Assembly (NCBI RefSeq): GCF_900102695.1
Contig: NZ_FMVW01000003.1
Location: forward strand, 124,001-188,000
DNA length: 64,000 nucleotides
Direction of reading: 5' to 3'
Source: Afifella marina DSM 2698
Lineage (GTDB): Bacteria > Pseudomonadota > Alphaproteobacteria > Rhizobiales > Afifellaceae
Shown: positions 1-7,086 of the stretch, in pieces
Layout: every line of letters begins with the position of its first letter
How positions within the stretch are numbered: the stretch's first letter is position 1
Program-made: the position numbers and the translations under genes
The notes under the pieces: generated by a model
Databases searched by the model: none
What the model was told of the DNA's origin: nothing
Seen by the model: the letters and a program-made list of their open reading frames with translations, nothing else

Positions 1-1
1 C

Positions 2-334
2 CAGGATCCCTCCAAGCATGCGCGCCTGATGGCGCTGGCGCGCGGCCATGACGCCCTCATCACCTTCGGCATCACGGATTTCCTGCCCTTTGCCGGCGAG
101 GCCAAGGGCGACAAGATCTTCACCATCCTCGCCCTCGATGACATCCTCGTCGAACGCGATGCCGTCCGGCGCCGGGATCCCGTCACCGTCGTGGCCGCCT
201 ATGAACACGCCCATCATGTGATCGCCGCCGGTGCGAAGGCGCGCAAAGCGCTTGCCAATTGCGGCGTGCCGTCGAGCCGCCTCGTGCCCACGGAAGCGCT
301 CGCCTTCACCATCAAGAGCCGGCTCGCCCATTGA
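2..334 (+). CDS. C-terminal part of an unidentified protein (5' end outside window)
   Basis: An open frame runs from the left edge of the window to a TGA at 332-334, giving about 110 residues with no start inside the window that must be used. The fragment is mixed alpha/beta in character and contains the stretch LITFGITDFLPFAGEAKGDK; it has no membrane segment and I see no catalytic motif. It ends 40 bp before a sulfotransferase on the same strand, so it probably belongs to the same surface-glycan gene group. I do not recognise the family and assign no function. Codon use is GC-rich at third positions like the neighbours, which supports it being real coding sequence. Confidence 0.6.
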   Translation, partial: QDPSKHARLMALARGHDALITFGITDFLPFAGEAKGDKIFTILALDDILVERDAVRRRDPVTVVAAYEHAHHVIAAGAKARKALANCGVPSSRLVPTEALAFTIKSRLAH

Positions 335-374
335 TGCGCCGCCCGCCCCATTCGCTGAACCCGCGGAGACCCCT

Positions 375-1046
375 ATGACCGCCAGGCCCGACTTCGAGAA
401 ATTCATCGTCATCGTCACCTATGGCCGCTCGGGCTCCACGCTTTTGCAGACGGCGCTTCAGACGATCCCGGGGGCGATGATCCGGGGGGAAAACAACAAC
501 CTTCTCTATCCGCTCTTCCGGGCGTGGAAGCGGGCTCACAACACACGCTATAATCAGGGACAGACGCCGATCCCCGCGCACGGGCCATGGTACGGCGCCG
601 ACGAGATCGTGCCGCGCCGCTTCGGCGAAGAGCTCGCAGACCTCTTCTTGCGCGAGATCCTGAAGCCCACGCCGCAGACGCGTGTCCTCGGCTTCAAGGA
701 AATCCGCTTCCACGATGCGGAGCCCGGCGAGATGCCGGAATTTCTCGATTTCATCCGCGAGTTCTTCCCGCCCTGCCGGCTCGTCTTCAACACCAGGCGC
801 GCAGCCGACGTCGCGCGCTCCTCCTGGTGGAAAGATGTGGAAACCGAAAAGGTGATGGAGATGGTGGAGGATCTCGACCGCCAATACGCAGATTACGTCG
901 CCGCGCATTCCGATACGAGCTTCCTCGTGCGCTACGACGATTACGTCAAAGACCGGTCGAGCCTGCGCGCCCTTTTCGACTTCCTCGGCGAAGCCTATGA
1001 CGAGGCGGCGGTCGAGGCGGCCTTCGGCCACCGTCTGCCGCATTGA
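375..1046 (+). CDS. sulfotransferase family protein
   Basis: This 223-residue protein looks like a PAPS-dependent sulfotransferase, which would move a sulfuryl group from PAPS to a glycan or other acceptor in the cytoplasm. The N-terminal YGRSGSTLL (about residues 16-24) is the 5'-phosphosulfate loop and FNTRRAADVARSS (138-150) fits the 3'-phosphate binding segment. I chose the ATG at 375 because the loop should lie close to the N terminus, as it does from here; an upstream extension in the same frame runs back through the preceding gene and is unconvincing. It is followed 25 bp later by a second, different sulfotransferase and then a GT61 enzyme, which suggests sulfated polysaccharide synthesis. 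The acceptor is unknown. Confidence 0.82.
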   Translation: MTARPDFEKFIVIVTYGRSGSTLLQTALQTIPGAMIRGENNNLLYPLFRAWKRAHNTRYNQGQTPIPAHGPWYGADEIVPRRFGEELADLFLREILKPTPQTRVLGFKEIRFHDAEPGEMPEFLDFIREFFPPCRLVFNTRRAADVARSSWWKDVETEKVMEMVEDLDRQYADYVAAHSDTSFLVRYDDYVKDRSSLRALFDFLGEAYDEAAVEAAFGHRLPH

Positions 1047-1071
1047 GGCACGAGCCGAAAAACCGCTCCTG

Positions 1072-2115
1072 ATGCGCGAACTTCTTCTGCATATCGGCCA
1101 TCCGAAGACCGGGTCATCGACGCTCCAGGCCTTTCTCGCCAGGAATGCGGAAGAGCTTGCGCGCCGGGGTCTCTTTATCGCCGGCGGGGATCTCGGCTTC
1201 GATCCAAACAATGAAGTCTCCGGCAATCCGCTGCATTATTTCCGCGCCAATGCCGGGATCGCGCCCGAGGCTTTTGCGGACCATCTGCGCGCCAGGATGG
1301 CGGCGATTGAGGCGCCCGACGCCCGCTTCGTCCTCTCCACCGAGATCCTCTTCAATCCCGGCCATGCGGCACTCTTCGTCCCGCTTCTCGGCGAGATCTC
1401 GGTGCGCGTCGCCTATTACATCCGCCGGCAGGACCGCGTGCTTCTCGCCGCCTGGCGGCAATGGGGGCTGAAGCGCGGGCTGTCTCTGCCGGAATTCATC
1501 GCCTATCGGATGAACTCCGGGCTTCCCGATTATGAGACGACGATCGCCGAATGGGGCGAGCTCGCGGGAGAAGGCGCACTCCACCTGCGCTTTCTCGACC
1601 CCCGCTTTCTGACGCGCGGCGATCTCTTCGCCGATTTCGCGGAGTTCCTCAAAACGCCGGCCGAGGGCCTCGCCGCTGTCGCCAATGAGAATGTCAGTCC
1701 GGACGCACGGCTTCTGCGCTTTCTCTCCCGCCATTCCGGCCTCTTCGAGAGCCTCGACGACGACCGGCCGATCGACGTTTTGGCGATGGGCCGCTCGGGC
1801 GACGGCGCGGAGAAGCTGAAGCTGCCAAAAAACCTCTTCGATCTCGTGCGCCGCCGCTACGAAGCCCGCAACCAGGAGATCCTCGCCCGCTTCATGCCGG
1901 ACAAGGCCGGGCTCGCCGTCATCGACGAGGCGGATGCGCCGATCGAGGAGACGCAAGCGTGCGCCGGGGCCGAGGCGCGCGACGTCGAACATGTGACGGC
2001 CCGGCTCGTCGACCTCGTGTCGCGCCAGGAGCGGACACTGCAGGCTTTGCTCGCACGCATCGAAAAGCTGGAGGCCTTGCGGGCGAAAGGTTCGGACGGC
2101 AGCGGGCGTGGCTGA
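1072..2115 (+). CDS. second sulfotransferase-like protein
   Basis: The 347-residue product starts MRELLLHIGHPKTGSSTLQ, in which HPKTGSST (about residues 10-17) is a textbook sulfotransferase 5'-PSB loop. The rest resembles the group of bacterial proteins annotated as sulfotransferase or hypothetical with only this loop conserved. The last 35 residues are charged and heptad-like (SRQERTLQALLARIEKLEAL), so a short C-terminal coiled coil is likely. The ATG at 1072 is preferred over upstream codons because it places the loop at the extreme N terminus. The stop overlaps the GTG start of the next gene by 8 bp, which indicates translational coupling with the GT61 gene. It is not a duplicate of the preceding sulfotransferase; the two share only the loop. 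Confidence 0.78.
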   Translation: MRELLLHIGHPKTGSSTLQAFLARNAEELARRGLFIAGGDLGFDPNNEVSGNPLHYFRANAGIAPEAFADHLRARMAAIEAPDARFVLSTEILFNPGHAALFVPLLGEISVRVAYYIRRQDRVLLAAWRQWGLKRGLSLPEFIAYRMNSGLPDYETTIAEWGELAGEGALHLRFLDPRFLTRGDLFADFAEFLKTPAEGLAAVANENVSPDARLLRFLSRHSGLFESLDDDRPIDVLAMGRSGDGAEKLKLPKNLFDLVRRRYEARNQEILARFMPDKAGLAVIDEADAPIEETQACAGAEARDVEHVTARLVDLVSRQERTLQALLARIEKLEALRAKGSDGSGRG

Positions 2116-3370
2116 GGATCACGCGGCAGTTTTGCGCGACCTTGGCGGTCGCGAGATCGCGCCGGTGCGGGCGCCCGATCTTTGGGCCCGGCCCGGCGTC
2201 TGGCATCGGCTCTCGCCGCGGCTGCGGGCCAAGGCCGTTGCGGGCGCTGCGCCGCTCGGCGATGAGGGGCCGCGGCTTCCCCTCGGCGCGCCGCCCGATT
2301 CGGAGATCGAGCGAAAACCGCTTCAGGCGCGGCCACGCTATGTCGTTGCGGGAAAGAACGTCTTCCTGGCCGGCCAGCGAGCGCTGATCGATCCCGGCGA
2401 GCCCGACGCCCGAGAAAAGCTTCCCGCAGACGTCCCCGAAAGCGCTTCGGCGGGGCCCGGCCTCGTCAACGACGTTCTCCTCCTCCCCGCCCCCTTCTTC
2501 GATCAGTCCCGCCCGCTCTCGGCCTTTCCGCACGAATTCCGCATGACGCATGGCGTGAACCGCGCCGGCGAGAGGCTCCGGATCGAGGCGGACGCACAGC
2601 TTGAGGCGCCGATCGATACGCCCATCGTCGCGCTCGGCTCGACCGAATCGCGCAATTACGGCTCCTGGCTCTTCCGCATTCTGCCGAAACTCCTCCTCCT
2701 CGATGAGATCCCCGAAGCGGCGGGGGGCGCGCTCCTCCTGCCGATGGAGGCGGAATGGATGCGCGAGATCGTGGCGGCCGCGGCCCCCGGGCGCCAGGTG
2801 ATCGCCCAGGAGGTGACGACGATCACGCCCCTTGCCGACGTCCTCGCCCCCTCGCTCGCAGCCCCCGGCAACGTGTTTCCATCCGAGCTGCGCCAGGCGC
2901 TGGCGGCCTTCGCCGCTCGGCTGATTGGAACTGTGCCCTCGCAGGGCAGCGCCGGGCGCCGGCTCTATGTCTCGCGCCGAGGCTGGTCGAAGACGGCGCC
3001 GCGGCGCATTCTCGTGAACGAGGACGAGATCGTCGCGCGCCTCGGCGCCCTCGGCTTTGAGGAGGTCCGGCCCGAGAGCCTGTTGCTTCGCCCCCGCATC
3101 GCGGCCTTCCGGGACGCCGAGATCGTCATCGGCCCGTCGGGCTCCGGCCTCTTCAACTGCGTCTTCTGCCGCCCGGGCACGACGATCCTCGAGCTCGAGC
3201 CGCATGGCGGCTTCCGCCCCATGCATCAGAGCCTCTATCGCAGCCTCGGCCTCGCCCATGCCTTCCTGCGCGGTGAGATCGTGTCGCCGGGCCCGGCGCC
3301 GGCCCATCCGAACTGGCGGATCGAGGCGGATGCGGTCTTAAGAATCGCAGAGGCGTGCGCGGCGCGCTGA
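2108..3370 (+). CDS. glycosyltransferase family 61 protein
   Basis: This 420-residue protein matches the DUF563/GT61 family. The diagnostic C-terminal block is present: RRLYVSRRGW near residues 282-291, then the frame IVIGPSGSGLFNCVFC at about 339-354, followed by a TTILELEPHGG segment. GT61 enzymes transfer xylose, GlcNAc or related sugars, and in bacteria they sit in capsule and exopolysaccharide clusters. There is no signal peptide or membrane helix, so it should act on the cytoplasmic side. The GTG start at 2108 lies inside the end of the sulfotransferase gene (8-bp overlap). The sulfotransferase/GT61 coupling suggests that both act on the same glycan. Donor and acceptor cannot be read from sequence. 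Confidence 0.83.
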   Translation: MAEDHAAVLRDLGGREIAPVRAPDLWARPGVWHRLSPRLRAKAVAGAAPLGDEGPRLPLGAPPDSEIERKPLQARPRYVVAGKNVFLAGQRALIDPGEPDAREKLPADVPESASAGPGLVNDVLLLPAPFFDQSRPLSAFPHEFRMTHGVNRAGERLRIEADAQLEAPIDTPIVALGSTESRNYGSWLFRILPKLLLLDEIPEAAGGALLLPMEAEWMREIVAAAAPGRQVIAQEVTTITPLADVLAPSLAAPGNVFPSELRQALAAFAARLIGTVPSQGSAGRRLYVSRRGWSKTAPRRILVNEDEIVARLGALGFEEVRPESLLLRPRIAAFRDAEIVIGPSGSGLFNCVFCRPGTTILELEPHGGFRPMHQSLYRSLGLAHAFLRGEIVSPGPAPAHPNWRIEADAVLRIAEACAAR

Positions 3371-4134
3371 AAACACCGCCGACAAGGCACCCGAAACGGC
3401 GGAAAAGCTGCCTGCGCCTGCCGCTTGACATGATGCAGACGGGCAACACTTCCGCGCCAACGCACCGGCGAGATGTTGAGCCGCAGGCCGGCCTCAGGGA
3501 TGGCGCACCCGAAGGCCGCACGGGCCGCCGCCCTTCGGGAGAGCGGGGGCGCCGCGGTCCCGCCGGGCCATCGCTCCACAGGCTCTCAAGAGCCAGATCG
3601 CCGGATCGGCAGGTCCTGCGACGCCCCGCCGCCTTGCATCAGCGACAGACCGGCGAAAGACGTGTCGCATCTGCCACGCGCCGAGAACGGCGCTCCACAC
3701 GTTTGTTTTCCAAGGACTTAGGGGAGCTCAGAGATGTCATTCGCGCGTCGAGCGACACCGAGGGCGGCGAATGGGCGAAGGAAACCGCGGCGTACCACAA
3801 CAGCTCTGCAAAGGCTGGCACAAAACCTGCCGCGCCGCACGAGAGGCGCCCGCCGACAGGCAAAGGCGCCGCCATTCTTTTCAGGTACTCTTAAGTTTCT
3901 TTAAAAGAAGCTTTCCCCAGCTGGCGTTTTCACTTAAGCCCTTTCTACGACGCGACAATTGCATTTTAGCAACCCCCGCGGAAATTTATCCGCCGTGGCT
4001 TTCGCAGGTTGACACCGATAGGGGCCTCCGCAATAAGCTGCGGTCCGCGTTACCCTCCGCCGCGGCGCAAACATGGCGTGGGGATGGGGATACAACACAC
4101 GCGCGTGTTTTGAAGCTCTACTGGAGAGACACAC
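3371..4134 (+). promoter_or_regulatory. long intergenic leader upstream of the RTX gene
   Basis: About 760 bp carry no convincing gene. An open frame of 179 codons crosses 3355-3894 but is rich in Arg/Pro/Ser, has no domain and is typical of a chance frame in GC-rich DNA. From about 3885 the base composition turns AT-rich (runs such as TTTCTTTAAAAGAAGC), as expected for a strong promoter region. The last 130 bp hold a candidate promoter, a 12-bp perfect palindrome ACACGCGCGTGT in the predicted leader RNA at about 4098-4109 and a good ribosome binding site GGAGAG at 4123-4128, six bases before the ATG. Confidence 0.55.
4009..4037 (+). promoter_or_regulatory. candidate sigma-70 promoter of the RTX gene
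   Basis: A perfect -35 hexamer TTGACA at 4009-4014 is followed by a 17-base spacer and an AATAAG element at 4032-4037 that could serve as -10. Transcription would start near 4044, leaving a leader of about 90 bases. The -35 is ideal and the -10 is only partial, so this is a sequence-based guess. It is the only convincing promoter close to the RTX gene. Confidence 0.45.
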
Positions 4135-5451
4135 ATGGCTACAATTACGGGCACGTCTGGCAACGACGTGATCAACGGCACGGCCGAAGACGATCTCATC
4201 TCCGCTCTGGCCGGTGATGACACCGTCACCGATGGCGCTGGCTCAGATCTGATCTACGGCGGCGAAGGCGCCGACTCGATCGTCGGAAGCAACGACGGCG
4301 AAGGCGACACGGTTCTCGGCGGCGCCGGTGACGATTTCATCGATTTCACGGCTGATGCCGGTGGCTTCGGCGTGACGGCTCCCACTCAGGAGCTGTTTGG
4401 CGGCGAAGGCGCCGACACGATCACGGTTGCAGCGAGCACGCTCGACTTCGTGCTGGGCGGCGGCGACGGCGCTGACAGCCTCGTCGGCGGTGCGGGCGAT
4501 GACACCTTCTACGGTGGTGCAGAGACCGACGCCATCACTTCCGGCGCTGGTGCGGATCTTATCTACGCCGGCGAAGGCGATGAGACGATCGCTCTGACCG
4601 CCGATACGGATGCCGACACGGTCTTCGGCGGAGCTGGCGACGACAGCGTCACCGGCACGACCGGCGACATGGTCTTCGGTGGCGAAGGCGATGACGATCT
4701 GACGGCTGCGTTCGCATACGGCGGTGCCGGCGCCGACACTCTCGCCGCAGCGACCACGGACAGCGAGCTCGGCGGCGGCGACGGCGACGACGTCTTCTCC
4801 GACGGTGCGGGCGACGACACGATCTACGGTGGTTCGGGTGCGGATTCTGTCGATGCCTCGACCGGTGGCGACGATGAGATCTACGGCGGCGCCGGCGTCG
4901 ACTCGATCGCAGCGAGCGGTGGCGACACCGTTTTCGGTGGCGACGACGCTGACTCCATCACGGCGGGCGGTAGCGATAACATCGTTTACGGCGGCGCTGG
5001 CGGTGACTCGATCGGTGCTTCCGGCGGTTCGAACGAGCTCGGCGGCGGCGACGGTGACGACACGATCATTGGCGCAGCTGCGGACACGATCTATGCCGGT
5101 TCTGGCGACGACGCCATCACTCTTGGTGCTGACTCAATCGTTGCTTACGGCAGCGATGGAGCCGACACGATCACGGGTGACACGAACTTCGACGCCGCAA
5201 CCATCGAAGGCGGCGCAGGCGACGACGTCTTCAACTTTACCGACCTCGGTGGCGGATCCGACTCGATCACCATCACCGACTTCAATGATGTCGGTAACGA
5301 CATGTTCGTTCTCGATACCGGTGACACCGTGGTCACGAGCGCCAGCGGCGATGATTTCATCCTGACCATCGACGATGGCACCGACACGCTCACGGTCGTC
5401 CTTGAGAACACGACGAACTTCTCGATCTCTGACGACATCACTTTCGTCTAA
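4135..5451 (+). CDS. secreted RTX (calcium-binding beta-roll) protein, no basic residues
   Basis: The 438-residue product is almost entirely Gly/Asp-rich nonapeptide-type repeats (GGAGDDTFYGG, GGEGADSIVG, GGGDGDDTI and others) from about residue 5 to 350, the hallmark of Ca2+-bound RTX beta-rolls secreted by type I systems. The C-terminal 80 residues (from about FNFTDLGGGSDSITITDFN) look like a type I secretion signal ending in DDITFV. There is no N-terminal signal peptide. The protein contains no Lys, Arg, His, Cys or Trp, so it is extremely acidic. It has no visible enzymatic, adhesin or protease domain, so a structural surface role (S-layer-like or matrix protein) is my inference. It has its own promoter region, RBS and terminator. 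The T1SS HlyD/ATPase pair lies 3-7 kb downstream and is the likely exporter. Confidence 0.88.
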   Translation: MATITGTSGNDVINGTAEDDLISALAGDDTVTDGAGSDLIYGGEGADSIVGSNDGEGDTVLGGAGDDFIDFTADAGGFGVTAPTQELFGGEGADTITVAASTLDFVLGGGDGADSLVGGAGDDTFYGGAETDAITSGAGADLIYAGEGDETIALTADTDADTVFGGAGDDSVTGTTGDMVFGGEGDDDLTAAFAYGGAGADTLAAATTDSELGGGDGDDVFSDGAGDDTIYGGSGADSVDASTGGDDEIYGGAGVDSIAASGGDTVFGGDDADSITAGGSDNIVYGGAGGDSIGASGGSNELGGGDGDDTIIGAAADTIYAGSGDDAITLGADSIVAYGSDGADTITGDTNFDAATIEGGAGDDVFNFTDLGGGSDSITITDFNDVGNDMFVLDTGDTVVTSASGDDFILTIDDGTDTLTVVLENTTNFSISDDITFV

Positions 5452-5473
5452 AGATCCGCAGGATTTCGGAGAG

Positions 5474-5501
5474 AAAGGGGCGCTTCGGCGCCCCTTTTTT
5501 T
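5474..5501 (+). terminator. rho-independent terminator of the RTX gene
   Basis: A perfect 7-bp stem GGGGCGC/GCGCCCC (5477-5483 with 5488-5494) closes a UUCG tetraloop and is followed by a run of seven T from 5495. It lies 22 bp after the RTX stop codon. This very strong terminator fits a monocistronic, highly expressed gene. Three A precede the stem, so weak activity on the other strand is possible. Confidence 0.92.
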
Positions 5502-5527
5502 ATGCAGAACGCAGAGGAGACGAGCTC

Positions 5528-6280
5528 ATGCGGCTTTCGATTCCGCTCGAGCAGATCAATGGTTTTTTCTTCGGTTTCAAAAGGGGGCGGTATTTTCCGA
5601 CACGGCGGTTTCCGCCGCTGACATCGGAGGAGCAGGCGATCACCGACCGCTTTCATCGGCTCTATTACCGGCGCCTTTTCTCCAAAGCGACCGCGCCGTC
5701 CGAGGTGAGCTGGCTCGGTCACCGGGTTCTGAAATGCCCGATGGACATGATCACCTATCAGGAGATCATCACCGAGACGCAGCCTGATCTCATCATCGAG
5801 TGCGGGACGAAGTTCGGCGGCAGCGCCTTCTTCCTGGCGACCATCTGTCAGCTCGTCGGAAACGGCCGCATCGTCACCATCGACATCAACGCGCCGGACG
5901 ATCCGCCCAAGCACAATCTGATCACCTATCTCACGGGATCGAGCACCGATGCCGCGATCGTGGAGCAGGTGAAGAACATGATCCGGCCCGACATGCGGGT
6001 GATGGTCATCCTCGATTCAGACCACCGGGCCGCGCATGTCCGTCGGGAATTGGAGCTTTATGCGCCCCTGGTCAGCTCAGGCTGCTACCTGATCGTCGAG
6101 GACGGCAACGTCAATGGCCATCCCGTCTTTCCCGAGCACGGCCCCGGGCCGCAGGAAGCGATCAAGGACTTCCTCGCCACGGACGACCGTTTCGAGCTCG
6201 ATACGCAGCGCGAACGGCATCTTTTGACGCTCAATCCCGGCGGCTTTCTGCGCCGGAAGGGCGAAGCGGCGTCCGCCTGA
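5528..6280 (+). CDS. CmcI/rhamnosyl O-methyltransferase family protein
   Basis: This 250-residue protein resembles the CmcI cephalosporin hydroxylase / rhamnosyl O-methyltransferase family, whose bacterial members are mostly SAM-dependent O-methyltransferases of glycans. The SAM-binding motif I is LIIECGTKFGGSA (about 88-100), followed by the motif II strand RIVTIDIN (114-121), a metal-site segment VILDSDHRAAHV and YLIVEDGNVNG near the C-terminal third. The ATG at 5528 is preceded by GGAGA at a proper distance; upstream in-frame codons overlap the RTX terminator and can be discarded. Its position between the RTX gene and other glycan genes suggests a role in methylating a surface sugar. Beta-lactam hydroxylation is very unlikely in this context. 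Confidence 0.75.
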   Translation: MRLSIPLEQINGFFFGFKRGRYFPTRRFPPLTSEEQAITDRFHRLYYRRLFSKATAPSEVSWLGHRVLKCPMDMITYQEIITETQPDLIIECGTKFGGSAFFLATICQLVGNGRIVTIDINAPDDPPKHNLITYLTGSSTDAAIVEQVKNMIRPDMRVMVILDSDHRAAHVRRELELYAPLVSSGCYLIVEDGNVNGHPVFPEHGPGPQEAIKDFLATDDRFELDTQRERHLLTLNPGGFLRRKGEAASA

Positions 6281-6312
6281 CGGCTCGCCGGCGCTTTTAG
6301 TCTCGCGCCGGT

Positions 6313-7083
6313 TCAGGCCTGACGCGCTTGCGCCGGAGCCTTCTTCGCCGCCATCGCGAGCTTCAAGCGGTTCGTCACGGCCCCGCCCAGGAAGGCGAAC
6401 GTCCGGCGTACGGCGCTCGTCGCCTCCGGGTCGTGGCGGGCCGCGCAGAGCGCGGCCATCGCTTCGTTCCGCGGCTCGCCCTTGACGAGCACGCCGAGGC
6501 CAAAGCCATGCAAGAACTCGAACGCATGCGCCCCCTCGGCGATCTCCGCCCAATAGCGGTGCACGCCGAAATCGCCCCTGCGGACATTGGTGTCGTGAAA
6601 GAGGATGACGCCCCCCTCCTTCACCTTCGGCAGCCAGGTCTCATGGTCGTGCGCCACAGCTTCATAGGTATGAAGCCCGTCGATGTGCAGAAGGTCGATA
6701 GCGCCATCCTCGAAATGCGCGAGCGCCTCGTCGAAGCGAGCGCGGATCAAGGTCGCAAAACTGCCGTAGCGATCCTCGTTGTAACGCGCCAGCTCGTTGT
6801 AGATGTTGTCGCCGTAATAGCCGGCGTGCTGGTCGCCCTGCCAGGTGTCGACGGCATGGCAGGCGGTTGCCGTGCCGAGCTGCTTGATCGCCTGATTGAA
6901 GGCGCAGAACGAAATGCCGGTATGCGTGCCGAGTTCGACGAGGCGCTCCGGGCGCAGCTTGTCGATGAGCCAGAAGGCGAAGGGCGTGTGCTCCAACCAG
7001 CCTGAGGCACCGATCCGCTCAGGCACCTGAAAGACGGCCGGCGAATAAAGCCAGGAAAGATCTTCGGTCATAACGTCGTTCAC
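6313..7083 (-). CDS. class I SAM-dependent methyltransferase
   Basis: The 256-residue product carries a motif I ELGTHTGISF (about 50-59) and a late segment DLLHIDGLHTYEAV that matches the Methyltransf_24 type often found next to glycosyltransferases. The DGLHTY and LFHDTNV elements suggest metal-assisted O-methyl transfer. The gene lies 3 bp downstream of the large glycosyltransferase on the same strand, so the two are probably co-transcribed and act on the same glycan. It converges with the CmcI-like gene, leaving only 32 bp between stops. Confidence 0.78.
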   Translation of the reverse strand: MNDVMTEDLSWLYSPAVFQVPERIGASGWLEHTPFAFWLIDKLRPERLVELGTHTGISFCAFNQAIKQLGTATACHAVDTWQGDQHAGYYGDNIYNELARYNEDRYGSFATLIRARFDEALAHFEDGAIDLLHIDGLHTYEAVAHDHETWLPKVKEGGVILFHDTNVRRGDFGVHRYWAEIAEGAHAFEFLHGFGLGVLVKGEPRNEAMAALCAARHDPEATSAVRRTFAFLGGAVTNRLKLAMAAKKAPAQARQA

Positions 7084-7086
7084 CCT

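Noticed and set aside
1919-3307. A 462-codon open frame antisense to the sulfotransferase and GT61 genes
   Set aside because: It mirrors real genes and is Arg/Glu/Ala-rich; third-position GC bias favours the plus strand.
3816-3831. TGGCACAAAACCTGCC, a GG-N10-GC (sigma-54 -24/-12 like) pattern 300 bp upstream of the RTX gene
   Set aside because: The -12 half is poor (CTGCC instead of TTGCA), no enhancer-binding protein gene is near, and a better sigma-70 candidate is closer.
3355-3894. A 179-codon frame in the RTX leader region
   Set aside because: Rich in Arg, Pro and Ser with no domain or ribosome binding site; typical of chance frames in GC-rich DNA.
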